NCBI GenBank assembly: GCA_024398835.1
Contig: JAKSIK010000005.1
Coordinates: forward strand, 62,001 to 126,000
DNA: 64,000 bases
Direction of reading: 5' to 3'
Origin: Fibrobacter sp.
GTDB taxonomy: Bacteria; Fibrobacterota; Fibrobacteria; Fibrobacterales; Fibrobacteraceae
Made by a program: the position numbers and the translations under genes. The notes under the pieces were generated by a model. The model saw only the letters and a list, made by a program, of their open reading frames with translations. It made no database searches and was not told where the DNA came from. This document shows positions 31,991-41,020 of this stretch, in pieces (the stretch's first letter is position 1; each line of letters opens with the position of its first letter).

Positions 31991-33612
31991 TTGGCCTCCG
32001 TGGTCTGGATTGCCTTCCAGGCCTGATCAATTTTTTCTTTTTCAACATTACAAATTTTTTCAACTGCACCAATTTTGGTGGGGAGAATATAGACGCGTGT
32101 TCCCTTTTCGGCCTTTTTGTCTACACCCATTGCTTTCCATGCGGCTTCCGGGTCCACATCAAAGGACTTCACAAATCCGAGAGCATCCAGAAGGGCGTTC
32201 TGACGGATTTCAACATCTTCTGAAATCTTCCCGATGAGGCGTGCAGCTCGTGCAGCAACGCGCATGCCTAGTGAAACAGCAATGCCATGACTGAACTTGT
32301 TGTAGTTGGTCAGTTTTTCGATGGCGTGGCCAAAGGTATGGCCGTAATTGAGAATGGCCCGGAGTCCAGACTCCTTTTCGTCAATGCCAACTACTTCTGC
32401 CTTGATTTCGCAACTGCGGAAAATCAAGTGCCGTAACACATCGTCATCGTGAGCCTTGATGGCATCCACATGGTCTTCCATGTACTTGAAGAAATCCTCG
32501 TCGTAGATGACGCCATATTTCACGATTTCGGCAAGTCCCGCCAGATATTCTTCTTCGGGCAGGGTGGAGAGAACCGCCAAATCGCAGACTACGGCACTGG
32601 GCTGGTAGAATGCGCCTATCATGTTCTTGCCTTCAGGATGGTTTACCGCCACCTTACCGCCTACGGAACTGTCCACCATGCTGAGGAGTGTGGTGGGGAA
32701 CTGCACGAAGGGAATGCCTCGCTGGTAAGTGGCTGCACCAAAGCCCGCCATATCGCCGACGACGCCACCGCTCAATTGCAAAAGACAGGTCTTGCGAGTG
32801 AAACCGCGGTGCAGCATGAAACTGTAGAGCTGATTCAGGTTGTGAAGAGTCTTGTTCCGCTCTCCAGCCTGGAATTTGAATACGGGGCAATGACCTGCCT
32901 GGCCACGCAGTGCGCAAAGTACTTCAAACTGCGCCTTGGCGATGGTTGTATCGGTGCAGACCAGAAAATCATTGGCAGGCGCTAACCGCAAACCTTCCAG
33001 CATGGCGATGGAATCAGAAATGATGTGCTTCCCGATAAAGATGGGGTAGCGGCCGCCACTGCTGGGGCGGACATCCAGAGCGTGATTTTTCCAGAAGCAC
33101 AACTGACGAAGAATCCTCTCGATGATATGAGTTTCTGCAGCTTCGTTGGTGCTTTCTACGCTAAAATCCGCTTCTGCATAGTTGGGTTCGCGTTCCTTCA
33201 GCATGACTTTGATTTTTGCGAGGCGGTCTTCATTTGTCATGTTTGCGAGGAGCGGCCTCGTGTTTTTGCGGCCAATGCGTTCGGAGAGAATCTCTGGCTT
33301 TGCCCACAGGCGGATGATTGTGCCGGAAGCCTTGATCAGCTGGAGATTCTCGGGCTTGGTGAGCGCTCCACCGCCGAGTGAAACTACTTTAGGCTCTACA
33401 CTTTGGCAAATTTCAGCAATAATGTCATGCTCCATCTGCCGGAAGGTGGCTTCTCCATCCTGCGCGAAGATGTCGGAAATAGATTTGCCTGCTCGCTCCA
33501 CAATGAGTGCATCGGTATCTATAAACTGTCTCTGGAGGCGTTCTGCCAGTGCGCGGCCCGTGCGGCTCTTGCCGCTGGCCATGAATCCCGTAAAGAAGAT
33601 GTGCTGCTTCAT
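31987..33612 (-). CDS. aroKB: Bifunctional shikimate kinase / 3-dehydroquinate synthase fusion
   Basis: 541 residues. Residues 1 to about 170 are shikimate kinase: P-loop GFMASGKSRTG, substrate-binding DTDALI, SLGGGALT and the lid arginines in GRKNTRPLL. Residues about 185-541 are NAD-dependent dehydroquinate synthase: GGVVGDMAGFGAATYQRG, FPTTLLSMVDSSVGGK, EIVKYGVIYD, and metal-ligand regions NYGHTFGHAIE and FSHGIAVSLGM. Both catalytic parts look intact, so steps 2 and 5 of the shikimate pathway sit in one chain. aroE (step 4) lies directly upstream with no gap, and the SDR gene overlaps downstream. In most bacteria aroK and aroB are adjacent but separate. Confidence 0.93.
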   Translation of the reverse strand: MKQHIFFTGFMASGKSRTGRALAERLQRQFIDTDALIVERAGKSISDIFAQDGEATFRQMEHDIIAEICQSVEPKVVSLGGGALTKPENLQLIKASGTIIRLWAKPEILSERIGRKNTRPLLANMTNEDRLAKIKVMLKEREPNYAEADFSVESTNEAAETHIIERILRQLCFWKNHALDVRPSSGGRYPIFIGKHIISDSIAMLEGLRLAPANDFLVCTDTTIAKAQFEVLCALRGQAGHCPVFKFQAGERNKTLHNLNQLYSFMLHRGFTRKTCLLQLSGGVVGDMAGFGAATYQRGIPFVQFPTTLLSMVDSSVGGKVAVNHPEGKNMIGAFYQPSAVVCDLAVLSTLPEEEYLAGLAEIVKYGVIYDEDFFKYMEDHVDAIKAHDDDVLRHLIFRSCEIKAEVVGIDEKESGLRAILNYGHTFGHAIEKLTNYNKFSHGIAVSLGMRVAARAARLIGKISEDVEIRQNALLDALGFVKSFDVDPEAAWKAMGVDKKAEKGTRVYILPTKIGAVEKICNVEKEKIDQAWKAIQTTEAK

Positions 33613-34539
33613 TTATGCCTCCAGACCTTTGCGCATGACAGTTGCGAGTTCCTCGTTGCTGTATTCGGCGGTCTCTTTCGGGAACCACTTTCGGAAACTT
33701 TCCAAGCCCTGATGGACCAACATTCCCTCGCCAGTGACAGTTTTGCAACCCTTTGCTTCTGCCATCTGCAAAAGCTTTGTGTGAAGCGGTGCGTAGACGA
33801 TGTCTGCGATAACTTGCCCTGCGTGGAGGCAATCCTCTGTGAGGGGGCTCTCGTTTTCGTTAGGCGTCATTCCAACGGATGTTGCGTTGATGATGATTTC
33901 AAATTGTGCAGAAATCGCAGAAAATTCGTTGAAGGTTGCGACCTGGACGGGTTCGCGGAGGTTATTCGCGGAACATGAATTTGAGCGCCCAAAGTGTGCA
34001 TTCAAACCATCGGCAAGTGCAGCGCCTTTTTCCCTGCTGCGGCACACGATGGTGAGGTCATTTTTCTGTTCTACCAGGGTGTAGGCGATGGCCTTTGCGG
34101 CACCGCCATTTCCGAGGAGTGCAATCTTTTTATTTGCGGCGATGACGCCTTGTTCTTCCAGATTGCGAATGCAGCCGTAAGGGTCTGTGGTGGTTCCGCA
34201 CAATGTGCCGCCGATGAGCCCATCTTTCCAATACAAAGTATTCACACTACCTGTGAACTTGCTGATGTCACTCAGTTCGTCAACCAGGCGAGGAGCTCCA
34301 GATTCGTCCATGAAACGGGTCTTGTAGGGAATGGTCACGTTTCCGCCGCGGAACTTTAATTGCCGAAGCCCAGTGACGGCCTCTTCAAACCCATCTGGTT
34401 CGGGAGCGAATGGAATATAGGCGGCGTTGATTCCCAAAAAGTGGAGTAGTGCATTCTGCATCAGCGGGGACTTGCTATGGCCCACAGGATTTCCAAGAAT
34501 GCAAAGTGTCTCGGTCTTGCCGTTCAAAATAAACCTCAT
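33613..34539 (-). CDS. aroE: Shikimate dehydrogenase
   Basis: NADPH-dependent reduction of 3-dehydroshikimate to shikimate. 308 residues from ATG 34539. Substrate domain with LGNPVGHSKSPLMQNALL and catalytic lysine in NVTIPYKTRFMD; Rossmann motif LLGNGGAAKAIAY; INATSVGM and the terminal VHQGLESFRKWF are diagnostic. An upstream in-frame GTG (34551) is less likely. There is a leader of about 50 bases after a promoter motif. The stop is directly followed by the aroKB ATG, giving an aroE-aroKB-SDR operon. Confidence 0.94.
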   Translation of the reverse strand: MRFILNGKTETLCILGNPVGHSKSPLMQNALLHFLGINAAYIPFAPEPDGFEEAVTGLRQLKFRGGNVTIPYKTRFMDESGAPRLVDELSDISKFTGSVNTLYWKDGLIGGTLCGTTTDPYGCIRNLEEQGVIAANKKIALLGNGGAAKAIAYTLVEQKNDLTIVCRSREKGAALADGLNAHFGRSNSCSANNLREPVQVATFNEFSAISAQFEIIINATSVGMTPNENESPLTEDCLHAGQVIADIVYAPLHTKLLQMAEAKGCKTVTGEGMLVHQGLESFRKWFPKETAEYSNEELATVMRKGLEA

Positions 34540-34590
34540 TTGTCCGCCCACCTGGGGCTGAACTCTAAATTAATTTCATTTGAAAAATAC

Positions 34591-34609
34591 ATAAAAGATG
34601 GAAAAAATG
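34591..34609 (-). promoter_or_regulatory. Promoter motif of the aroE operon
   Basis: Minus-strand CATTTTTTCCATCTTTTAT resembles the TTTTTCTATCTTTTA boxes. The leader to the aroE ATG is about 45-50 bases. Confidence 0.35.
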
Positions 34610-34683
34610 TTTCAAATTTGGTAAAATTTGCCATTTTTTGTGGATAGTTCAATTCGTAGTGTGAATGATTTGTCCTCCTCCTT

Positions 34684-34713
34684 TTTTGCTACATTGTTCC
34701 CTGTAGTAAGGAG
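34684..34713 (+). promoter_or_regulatory. Promoter and RBS of cysK
   Basis: TTTTGCTACATTGTTCCC with -10 box TACATT (34690-34695), then AAGGAG at 34708-34713, 5 bases before the ATG. Confidence 0.5.
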
Positions 34714-34718
34714 CTTTT

Positions 34719-35639
34719 ATGGCACTCTTTGAAAAGATTACGGACGCGATTGGCAATACGCCTCTTGTGCGCATCAATCGCATGAACAAGACTTCTGCGG
34801 ACATTTTTGTGAAGTTGGAATGCTTCAACCCTTTGGGAAGTGCCAAGGACCGCGTGGCTCTGGAGATGATTGAAAGTGCAGAGAAGGAAGGCAAACTGAA
34901 GCCCGGTGCTTTGATTATTGAGCCTACCAGCGGAAATACGGGTGTTGGTCTGGCCTACGTTGGTGCAGTGAAGGGCTACAAGGTGATTCTTACCATGCCG
35001 GATTCCATGAGCGTTGAACGCCGGACGCTCCTGAAGGCTTTGGGTGCTGAAGTGGTGCTGACGGAAGGGGTCAAGGGAATGGCGGGTTGCATCGAGAAAG
35101 CTAACGAGATTGCCGCTGCAAATCCTGGGTCCTTCATTCCGCAACAGTTTGAAAATGAGGCTAATCCTCGCGCACACTTCAAGACCACGGGGCCTGAAAT
35201 CTGGCGCGATATGGATGGAAAGATTGACATCTTTGTTGCTACTGCTGGAACTGGCGGCACCATTTCGGGTACGGCGGAATTCCTGAAGAATAAGAACCCG
35301 GACATCAAGGTTGTGGCTATCGAGCCCGATACCAATAAAGTCCTTTCGGGCGGTGAACCTGGTCCTCACAAGATTCAAGGCATTGGCGCGAATTTCGTGC
35401 CAAAAATCTACAACCCGAAGGTGATTGATGAAATTTACTTCACTAATGAAGTGAAGGCTGGTTCTGCAGCTCGGGCTCTTGCTCGCGAAGAAGGTATTTT
35501 TGTGGGAATTTCTTCCGGCGCTGCTATGGAGGCTGCCCTCACTATCGCTGCTCGCCCTGAAAATGCAGGGAAGCGCATTGTGGCGCTACTGCCGGATACG
35601 GGCGAACGCTACCTCAGCACCTGGCTGTGGAACGAATAA
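34719..35639 (+). CDS. cysK: Cysteine synthase (O-acetylserine sulfhydrylase)
   Basis: PLP enzyme making L-cysteine from O-acetylserine and sulfide. 306 residues, full length. PLP lysine K43 in NPLGSAKDR; phosphate-binding and substrate loop PTSGNTGVGLAYV; second PLP phosphate loop TAGTGGTISGTAEFL; GAGGEP-like SGGEPGPHKIQGIGANFVP; FVGISSGAAM near the C-terminus. The start is fixed by a strong AAGGAG. Monocistronic: divergent from aroE and convergent with murA across a repeat-filled gap of 141 bases. Confidence 0.95.
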   Translation: MALFEKITDAIGNTPLVRINRMNKTSADIFVKLECFNPLGSAKDRVALEMIESAEKEGKLKPGALIIEPTSGNTGVGLAYVGAVKGYKVILTMPDSMSVERRTLLKALGAEVVLTEGVKGMAGCIEKANEIAAANPGSFIPQQFENEANPRAHFKTTGPEIWRDMDGKIDIFVATAGTGGTISGTAEFLKNKNPDIKVVAIEPDTNKVLSGGEPGPHKIQGIGANFVPKIYNPKVIDEIYFTNEVKAGSAARALAREEGIFVGISSGAAMEAALTIAARPENAGKRIVALLPDTGERYLSTWLWNE

Positions 35640-35640
35640 A

Positions 35641-35779
35641 ATCAATTTTCAATTAATAATTCAAAATTTAAAATTAATTGAAGACAATTGCATCTTTAGT
35701 GAGATATAAATTTATATCCTACGTTGGTTCTGCATTCTTAATTATGAATTTTGAATTGTGAATTTTGAATTTTAAATTG
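35641..35779. repeat. 7-bp-period repeat arrays and a 16-bp palindrome between cysK and murA
   Basis: Heptamer-type AT-rich arrays occupy 35641-35690 and 35730-35779 (tgaattt, tgaattg units). Between them is the perfect palindrome GATATAAATTTATATC at 35703-35718. No gene and no GC-rich terminator is seen between the two convergent stops. Confidence 0.65.
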
Positions 35780-35780
35780 C

Positions 35781-37061
35781 TTAAATGTCGTCTTCTTCGT
35801 CGTCGCTGTGGCGGATGACGGTTGCACCTAACTTTGCCATCTTGTTTTCAAAGTCTTCGTAACCGCGGTCCAAGTGATAGACGCGGCTGATCATGGAAGT
35901 ACCTTTAGAAATAAGGGTGGCGAGGACTAGGCCTGCAGTTGCACGCAAATCAGAACCCATCACATCGGTTCCTTCCAGAGGAGTGCCGCCCTTGATGGTG
36001 GCGGTATTACCGCTGACCTCGATGTTTGCGCCAAGCCGCTGCAATTCTGCCACATGCTTGAAGCGGTCGTTATAGACAGTATCCTGAATGATGCTGTTAC
36101 CGGGGACAGAAACAAGAGTAGCCATCAAAGGAGCCTGCATGTCGGTGGGGAAGCCCGGGAAGGGGAGAGTCTTGATGCTGATGGGGTTCAGCGTGAGACC
36201 GCGGGCATCTACTTGGGCCCAATCATTCCCAACTTCAACTTTACAGCCCATTTCGCGGAAGGCATCCAAAGTGCTTGCGATGTGTTCCGGAATAATCTTT
36301 TTCACCTTCACGCAACCGCGGGTAATGGCAGCACCGCAGAGGAAGGTGCCTGCCTCAATGCGGTCGGGAATGGTGTAGCCCTTGCCGGGACGGAGGCTCT
36401 CTACGCCTTGAACCGTAAGGGTTCTAGTGCCACGACCTTGAATTTTTGCGCCCATGGAAACCAGGTAATCCACCAGGTTGTCAATTTCGGGTTCCAAGGC
36501 GGCATTCTGCAGGACGCTTACGCCTTTTGCAAGAGTGGCTGCCATCAGCACGTTGACGGTTGCGCCAACGCTAGAAATGGGGAAGTTGAAGTTACCACCG
36601 GGAAGGCGGCCTTCGCAGGTGGCTTCCACATAGCCTCGGGTAAGAGTGATTTTTGCGCCCAGAGCTTCCAAGCCTTTCAAGTGCAAATCAACAGGGCGCG
36701 GTCCCCAGGCGCATCCGCCTGGGAGCGAAACGCGGCATCGTCCAAAGCGAGCCACCAGCGGGCCTAAAACATAAAAACTTGCACGCATGGTGCGCACCAA
36801 TTCGTAAGGTGCTTCCAGGTGGTCTGCACCACGGGTATCAATTCTTAAGTTGTGAGCCTCGCCGCTAATGCGGCAGCCAATCACACGAAGTACGTCGCTC
36901 ATGGTCTTCATGTCTTTCAGGTGAGGCACGTTTGTGATTTCAGAAACACCGTCAGCCAAGAGGGCTGCCGCCATCACGGCCAGTACGGCGTTCTTTGCGC
37001 CAGAAATTTCTACTTCACCTTCCAGAGGCTTGGTCACTTGGGGAACTTCAAAACGATACAT
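35781..37061 (-). CDS. murA: UDP-N-acetylglucosamine 1-carboxyvinyltransferase
   Basis: First committed step of peptidoglycan synthesis, transferring enolpyruvate from PEP to UDP-GlcNAc. 426 residues, usual length. K22 in ISGAKNA, catalytic C117 in LPGGCAWGPRPVDLH (the fosfomycin-reactive cysteine, so no natural Asp substitution), R-rich FEMRASFYVLGPL-like RTMRASFYVLG, and FPTDMQAPLMA plus NRFKHV-like YNDRFKHVAEL near the C-terminus. The C-terminus is acidic (DDEEDDI). Downstream partner of the GYF_2-RDD gene, whose stop is 5 bases upstream of this ATG. Confidence 0.95.
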   Translation of the reverse strand: MYRFEVPQVTKPLEGEVEISGAKNAVLAVMAAALLADGVSEITNVPHLKDMKTMSDVLRVIGCRISGEAHNLRIDTRGADHLEAPYELVRTMRASFYVLGPLVARFGRCRVSLPGGCAWGPRPVDLHLKGLEALGAKITLTRGYVEATCEGRLPGGNFNFPISSVGATVNVLMAATLAKGVSVLQNAALEPEIDNLVDYLVSMGAKIQGRGTRTLTVQGVESLRPGKGYTIPDRIEAGTFLCGAAITRGCVKVKKIIPEHIASTLDAFREMGCKVEVGNDWAQVDARGLTLNPISIKTLPFPGFPTDMQAPLMATLVSVPGNSIIQDTVYNDRFKHVAELQRLGANIEVSGNTATIKGGTPLEGTDVMGSDLRATAGLVLATLISKGTSMISRVYHLDRGYEDFENKMAKLGATVIRHSDDEEDDI

Positions 37062-37066
37062 AAAAC

Positions 37067-37858
37067 CTATTTCTCCTCGGCATCATTTTTGCCGCTTGCG
37101 GAAGCAGAATTTGCCGAATTAGAATCATTTTCCTGGTACACCACGTATGTCCGGGCAATCCAATCGTGAAGAGCCCGCCGTTTGGGGTCTAAGCATACAA
37201 TCAAGTATCCAATGGCGTAGAACATCAGGGTGATTTGGGTAAAAATGCTGGCCATATAGCGGAGAATGGAGGAACCCCAATTCAAGGGTTGCCCGTTCTT
37301 GGTTTCAATCCGCAATTTGAAAAGTCGCTTGCCTGGCGTGGAAGAAATTTTCGCACCAAAGATGACAAAATAAAGGGTTTGAATGAATGTCCCGATGTAG
37401 ATGACGACGGACATTCCAGGCACGCTCATCAGTTTTTCTATCGCTTCGGCTGTGCCGGGGGCGTTGATGTATTCACGCAGACCTTCAATAACGGGAGTGA
37501 GGTCTATGACACCTGCAAAGGAAAGAATGCCGAGAACGATACCGCCAGCGAGGGACAAGATGACATTGTCGATGAGAAAGGCCACCAGTCGGACGAAGAA
37601 ACCACCATAGATTTTCGTGCGCTGCTGCTCTTTCAGGAGCATGTTGATGGTTTCTTGCAGGAGTTCGTCCCGGGAGGTTCCATTTTGAGCTTCGAAAGTC
37701 TCCTTCCAGGGTTTCCAGGATTCCTCGCCGCTATGCCACACCAGGGTTTCGTCGGTGATTTTTCCGCTATTGACAAAGTCCTGAATTTCATCGATAGAAT
37801 AAGGGCCTTGTCGGCGTTCGCCATCTACAATGCTTTCATCAATGAAATACCACTTCAT
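37067..37858 (-). CDS. GYF_2-RDD membrane protein
   Basis: 263 residues. An N-terminal GYF_2 domain (residues 1-55: MKWYFIDESIVDGERRQGPY, then DETLVWHSGEESWKPW) is followed by a spacer and an RDD domain with three or four membrane segments from about 100 to 245. FFVRLVAFLIDNVIL starts the RDD, with Arg and Asp in the named positions, and the end has DPKRRALHDWIARTYVV. GYF_2 is a peptide-binding fold common in bacterial membrane proteins, and RDD proteins are of mostly unknown function, some linked to ion transport. Its position 5 bases before murA suggests a role tied to envelope growth. The tail is Ser/Asn/Ala-rich. Confidence 0.8.
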   Translation of the reverse strand: MKWYFIDESIVDGERRQGPYSIDEIQDFVNSGKITDETLVWHSGEESWKPWKETFEAQNGTSRDELLQETINMLLKEQQRTKIYGGFFVRLVAFLIDNVILSLAGGIVLGILSFAGVIDLTPVIEGLREYINAPGTAEAIEKLMSVPGMSVVIYIGTFIQTLYFVIFGAKISSTPGKRLFKLRIETKNGQPLNWGSSILRYMASIFTQITLMFYAIGYLIVCLDPKRRALHDWIARTYVVYQENDSNSANSASASGKNDAEEK

Positions 37859-37879
37859 ACCGGGGTAAAGGTAGAAAAA
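37859..37879 (-). promoter_or_regulatory. Promoter motif of the RDD-murA operon (near-leaderless)
   Basis: Minus-strand TTTTTCTACCTTTACCCCGG runs into the ATG at 37858; -10 box TACCTT at 37868-37873, 9 bases from the start. Confidence 0.45.
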
Positions 37880-37898
37880 TAAAATGCCGAAAACGATA

Positions 37899-37920
37899 AA
37901 AAATGCTAAATTGGGGCGCT
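37899..37920 (+). promoter_or_regulatory. Promoter motif of rapA (near-leaderless)
   Basis: TGCTAAATTGGGGCGCT precedes ATG 37921; -10 box TAAATT at 37907-37912, 8 bases from the start and no Shine-Dalgarno sequence. It supports 37921 over an in-frame upstream start at 37903, which lies inside the motif. Confidence 0.45.
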
Positions 37921-40884
37921 ATGAGAACATATAAGCCTGGCCAACGTTTTGTAAGTCAGTCTGAACCCGAATTGGGCCTTGGTATTGTTGCCGAGGTCTC
38001 GGGTCGGAGTGTCAAGTTTTTATTCCCCCTGGTGGGTCAGGTGCGTTTGTACCGTGCAGATTATGCTCCGGTGGAACGCTTTATGCTTCAGCCCGGAGAA
38101 ACGGCCAAGAATGAGAAGGGAACTTCTTTTGTGGTTGAATCCCTCCGTGAAGCAAATGATTTGGTGATTTACGTTGGCCGCGGTGGTCGCGAGATGAAGG
38201 AATCGGACCTGGTGGCAAAACAGGCTGCTCGGCCTGCAGATTTGTTCAAGGCCCTCACTATGATTGGGAAGAACGGGGCAGAGCCTGATACTCCAGGTGC
38301 AGATGTTTCTGCGAAGGCTTTTGACCGCCGTCGTCGCGCCATGGAACTTTCTTGCAAGTGGCAGGCTTCCCCTGTGCGGGGCATGATTGGCCCTCGGGTG
38401 AGCATGATTCCGCACCAGTACTACCTCTGCCATAGGGCCTGTACCTCCACAAAACTCCCGAGGTTGATGCTTTCGGATGAGGTGGGCCTGGGGAAGACGA
38501 TTGAGGCGGGCATGATATGGCATGCCTTGAAGGCCCGCGGTCGCGTTACCCGCACCCTGATTATCGTTCCGGAGACATTGAAGCACCAGTGGATGATTGA
38601 GATGAAACGGCGCTTCAATCAGCTTTTCACACTGGTGGATGAAGGCTATATTCGCGGACTTTTTGTCAGTGTGGAAAAGGATGACGAGAAGCCCAATCCG
38701 TTCTTGCAGAGTAACGACATCATTGTCTCCATCGATTTCTTGATGGATCAGCCGGCCCTGATTGAAGACCTGCTGAAGACCCGCTGGGATTTGACCATCA
38801 TTGATGAAGCTCACCACCTGGTTTGTGAAGATGGATTCACTAGCCGTGAATATCTATTGGCGAATGCGGTTTTGGCTAGGTCCGCAGGCGTGTTGCTTTT
38901 GACGGGAACGCCGCTCCAGTTTCATCCGGAATCCCAGTTCAACCGCTTGAAGATGCTGGACCCGGTCCGCTTTGCGGATTTCAATGAATTCCTCAAGGAT
39001 CAGGATGCCTACCGCAAGTTGGTGAACGATTTGAACAAGCTTCCGACGGACCCCAGCCATCAGATGAGTTGGGATGACTTGTATGAGGCTGTTCCCAAGA
39101 ATTCCAAGATTCGTGGCTGGCTGGAACAGGAAAATTCTAAGTCTATGACGGCTGGCGAATGGATGCGCCGCATTGTGGATGGCATGGGAACAGGTTCCGT
39201 GGTGTTCCGCAATACCCGTAAAGGTGTGGGCGGATTCCCCAAGCGCGTATTGGATGAGATTCCTCTGGAGCCCAATCCCGACTATCGCCAGATGGTGGAC
39301 ATCGCCGCCGAGAAGGATTTGGACAATTCCACCGACATTCAGGAGAATGGACTTCTCTGCACTAACTATTCCGACGCCTGGAAGATGGACGAACGCTTTG
39401 TATGGCTGAAGGGATTCTTGAAAAAGCACCAGAAGGATAAGATTCTTCTCATTTGCGAAACCATTCAGGTGGTGCAGGCTCTGGAAGTTCTCTTGACGGA
39501 GTACTTGGGCGAGGGTGCATTCTCTATGTTCCACGAGAACATGACCATTATGGCTCGGGACAAGGCTGCCGCCAACTTCAGTAAGCCCAATGGCGCAAAC
39601 CTCCTCATCGCTTCAGAAATTGGTTCTGAGGGCCGCAACTTCCAGTTCTCCCATCACCTGATCCTCTTTGATTTGCCGCTGGATGCCGCACTTGTGGAAC
39701 AGCGCATCGGGCGTTTGGACCGTATCGGCCAGACGGAAGACATCATCGTTCATGTGCCTTATGTGAAGGGCTCTGGCCAGGAAGTCATGTTCCGCTGGTA
39801 TCATGAGGGATTGAATGCTTTTGGCGCTCCTCTCATGAGCGGCGGAGAACTCTTCCTCAAGTATACGGATGACTTGATTGAAGCTCTGGCGGACCCCAGC
39901 CATGCGCTTGCGAAGTTCGTGAAGAATGTGATTCCCAAGGTGAAGAAGGATTGCGAGCAGATGCGGAAGAGCATTGAGAAGGGCCGCGACCGCCTGCTGG
40001 AATTCAACTCCCGCAATCCCGAGAAGGCGAAGGAAATCACCGACGAGATTACACGCATCGATGCAGAGAAGGAACTCCAGTCCCTGCTCATTGAGTCCCT
40101 GCAAAATCGCGGTCTTGATTTTGACAAAAGCATCATTTCCGGCTGCTCCGTGCTGACTCAGGGCCCGCAGATTGAGGCTGGCTCTATTCCTGGAATGCCT
40201 ACTCAAGGTATGGTGGCAGCCCAGAATGAAGAAGAGGAGCAGGGTTCCGATAGCATTTCTCTTACCATTACCTTTGACCGCGATGTGGCCATGATTCACG
40301 ATGAAGTGGATTTCGTGAGCTTGGAACATCCGCTGGCCCAAGGCATGATTGATTTTGAAACTGGAGTGAACCACGGCACTGTGGCCTGCTGCATCTGGAA
40401 TAATTCGGGCTTGAAGGGCTTGATGATGCAGTTCAACTTTGCGGTGGAACTTCCCGTGCCTGCGGAATGGGGCATGAACGACATTGTGGGGCCCCGTTAC
40501 CTCACCACTTTGATTGATGCTACCGGTGCAGACCAGTCCAGCCATTTGGCGGAACTTGCGAAAGCGGATTTGCGTGATGTGAATGTTCCTCAGGGAAACA
40601 AGGCAGTGGATGGCATTCTCAAGTTTTTCGGTAAAGAGGGCTTGGCTGCGGCGAAGGCTGCCGTTAACGCCATCGCGAAGGAATATGCGGAACAGGCTGC
40701 CGAAGCAGTGGCTCTCCGTTCCGAACAGGAATACCAGCGCATGAACCATCTTCTTTCCATTCGCGGAACGGCCGCGGGCAATGCGGAACTGCAGCAGCTT
40801 CGCAAAAATGCTGCAGAACGAAAGAAGATTGTGGCAAGTCCCCAGCTCCGCCTGGATGCAATCCGTTTGTTAGTTTGTAGGTAA
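37921..40884 (+). CDS. rapA: RNA polymerase recycling SNF2 ATPase
   Basis: 987 residues, similar to RapA (HepA), the SWI2/SNF2 ATPase that binds RNA polymerase and recycles it after termination. N-terminal Tudor-like region begins MRTYKPGQRFVSQSEPELGL. Helicase motifs: Walker A VGLGKTIEAG with K192, DEAH at 295-298 in IIDEAHHLV, motif III LLTGTPLQ, motif V ASEIGSEGRNFQF and motif VI VEQRIGRLDRIGQ. The C-terminal third matches the RapA-specific region in length and in the EHPL-type segment (SLEHPLAQGMI). It is divergent from the RDD-murA operon. A repeat array separates it from proB. Confidence 0.92.
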   Translation: MRTYKPGQRFVSQSEPELGLGIVAEVSGRSVKFLFPLVGQVRLYRADYAPVERFMLQPGETAKNEKGTSFVVESLREANDLVIYVGRGGREMKESDLVAKQAARPADLFKALTMIGKNGAEPDTPGADVSAKAFDRRRRAMELSCKWQASPVRGMIGPRVSMIPHQYYLCHRACTSTKLPRLMLSDEVGLGKTIEAGMIWHALKARGRVTRTLIIVPETLKHQWMIEMKRRFNQLFTLVDEGYIRGLFVSVEKDDEKPNPFLQSNDIIVSIDFLMDQPALIEDLLKTRWDLTIIDEAHHLVCEDGFTSREYLLANAVLARSAGVLLLTGTPLQFHPESQFNRLKMLDPVRFADFNEFLKDQDAYRKLVNDLNKLPTDPSHQMSWDDLYEAVPKNSKIRGWLEQENSKSMTAGEWMRRIVDGMGTGSVVFRNTRKGVGGFPKRVLDEIPLEPNPDYRQMVDIAAEKDLDNSTDIQENGLLCTNYSDAWKMDERFVWLKGFLKKHQKDKILLICETIQVVQALEVLLTEYLGEGAFSMFHENMTIMARDKAAANFSKPNGANLLIASEIGSEGRNFQFSHHLILFDLPLDAALVEQRIGRLDRIGQTEDIIVHVPYVKGSGQEVMFRWYHEGLNAFGAPLMSGGELFLKYTDDLIEALADPSHALAKFVKNVIPKVKKDCEQMRKSIEKGRDRLLEFNSRNPEKAKEITDEITRIDAEKELQSLLIESLQNRGLDFDKSIISGCSVLTQGPQIEAGSIPGMPTQGMVAAQNEEEEQGSDSISLTITFDRDVAMIHDEVDFVSLEHPLAQGMIDFETGVNHGTVACCIWNNSGLKGLMMQFNFAVELPVPAEWGMNDIVGPRYLTTLIDATGADQSSHLAELAKADLRDVNVPQGNKAVDGILKFFGKEGLAAAKAAVNAIAKEYAEQAAEAVALRSEQEYQRMNHLLSIRGTAAGNAELQQLRKNAAERKKIVASPQLRLDAIRLLVCR

Positions 40885-40916
40885 TGCAGAATGACGAGTG
40901 TCAAAGCAGGTCTTGT

Positions 40917-41020
40917 GCAGAACAATTAACAATTTATAATTGACAATGCAAAATTATTTTCAAGTAGATGTATATTTTGAGATAATTTTAAATTTTGAAT
41001 TTTGAATTTTGAATTGAATT
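40917..41020. repeat. 7-bp-period repeat arrays between rapA and proB
   Basis: AT-rich units (ttaacaa, ttgacaa, ttttgaa repeated) at 40917-40957 and 40985-41018; the second array abuts the proB ATG. Between them TGTATATTTTGAG could be a -10 box (TATATT). Confidence 0.65.

Noticed and set aside
39613..40749. 378-codon minus-strand frame opposite rapA
   Set aside because: Antisense shadow of the RapA C-terminal region.
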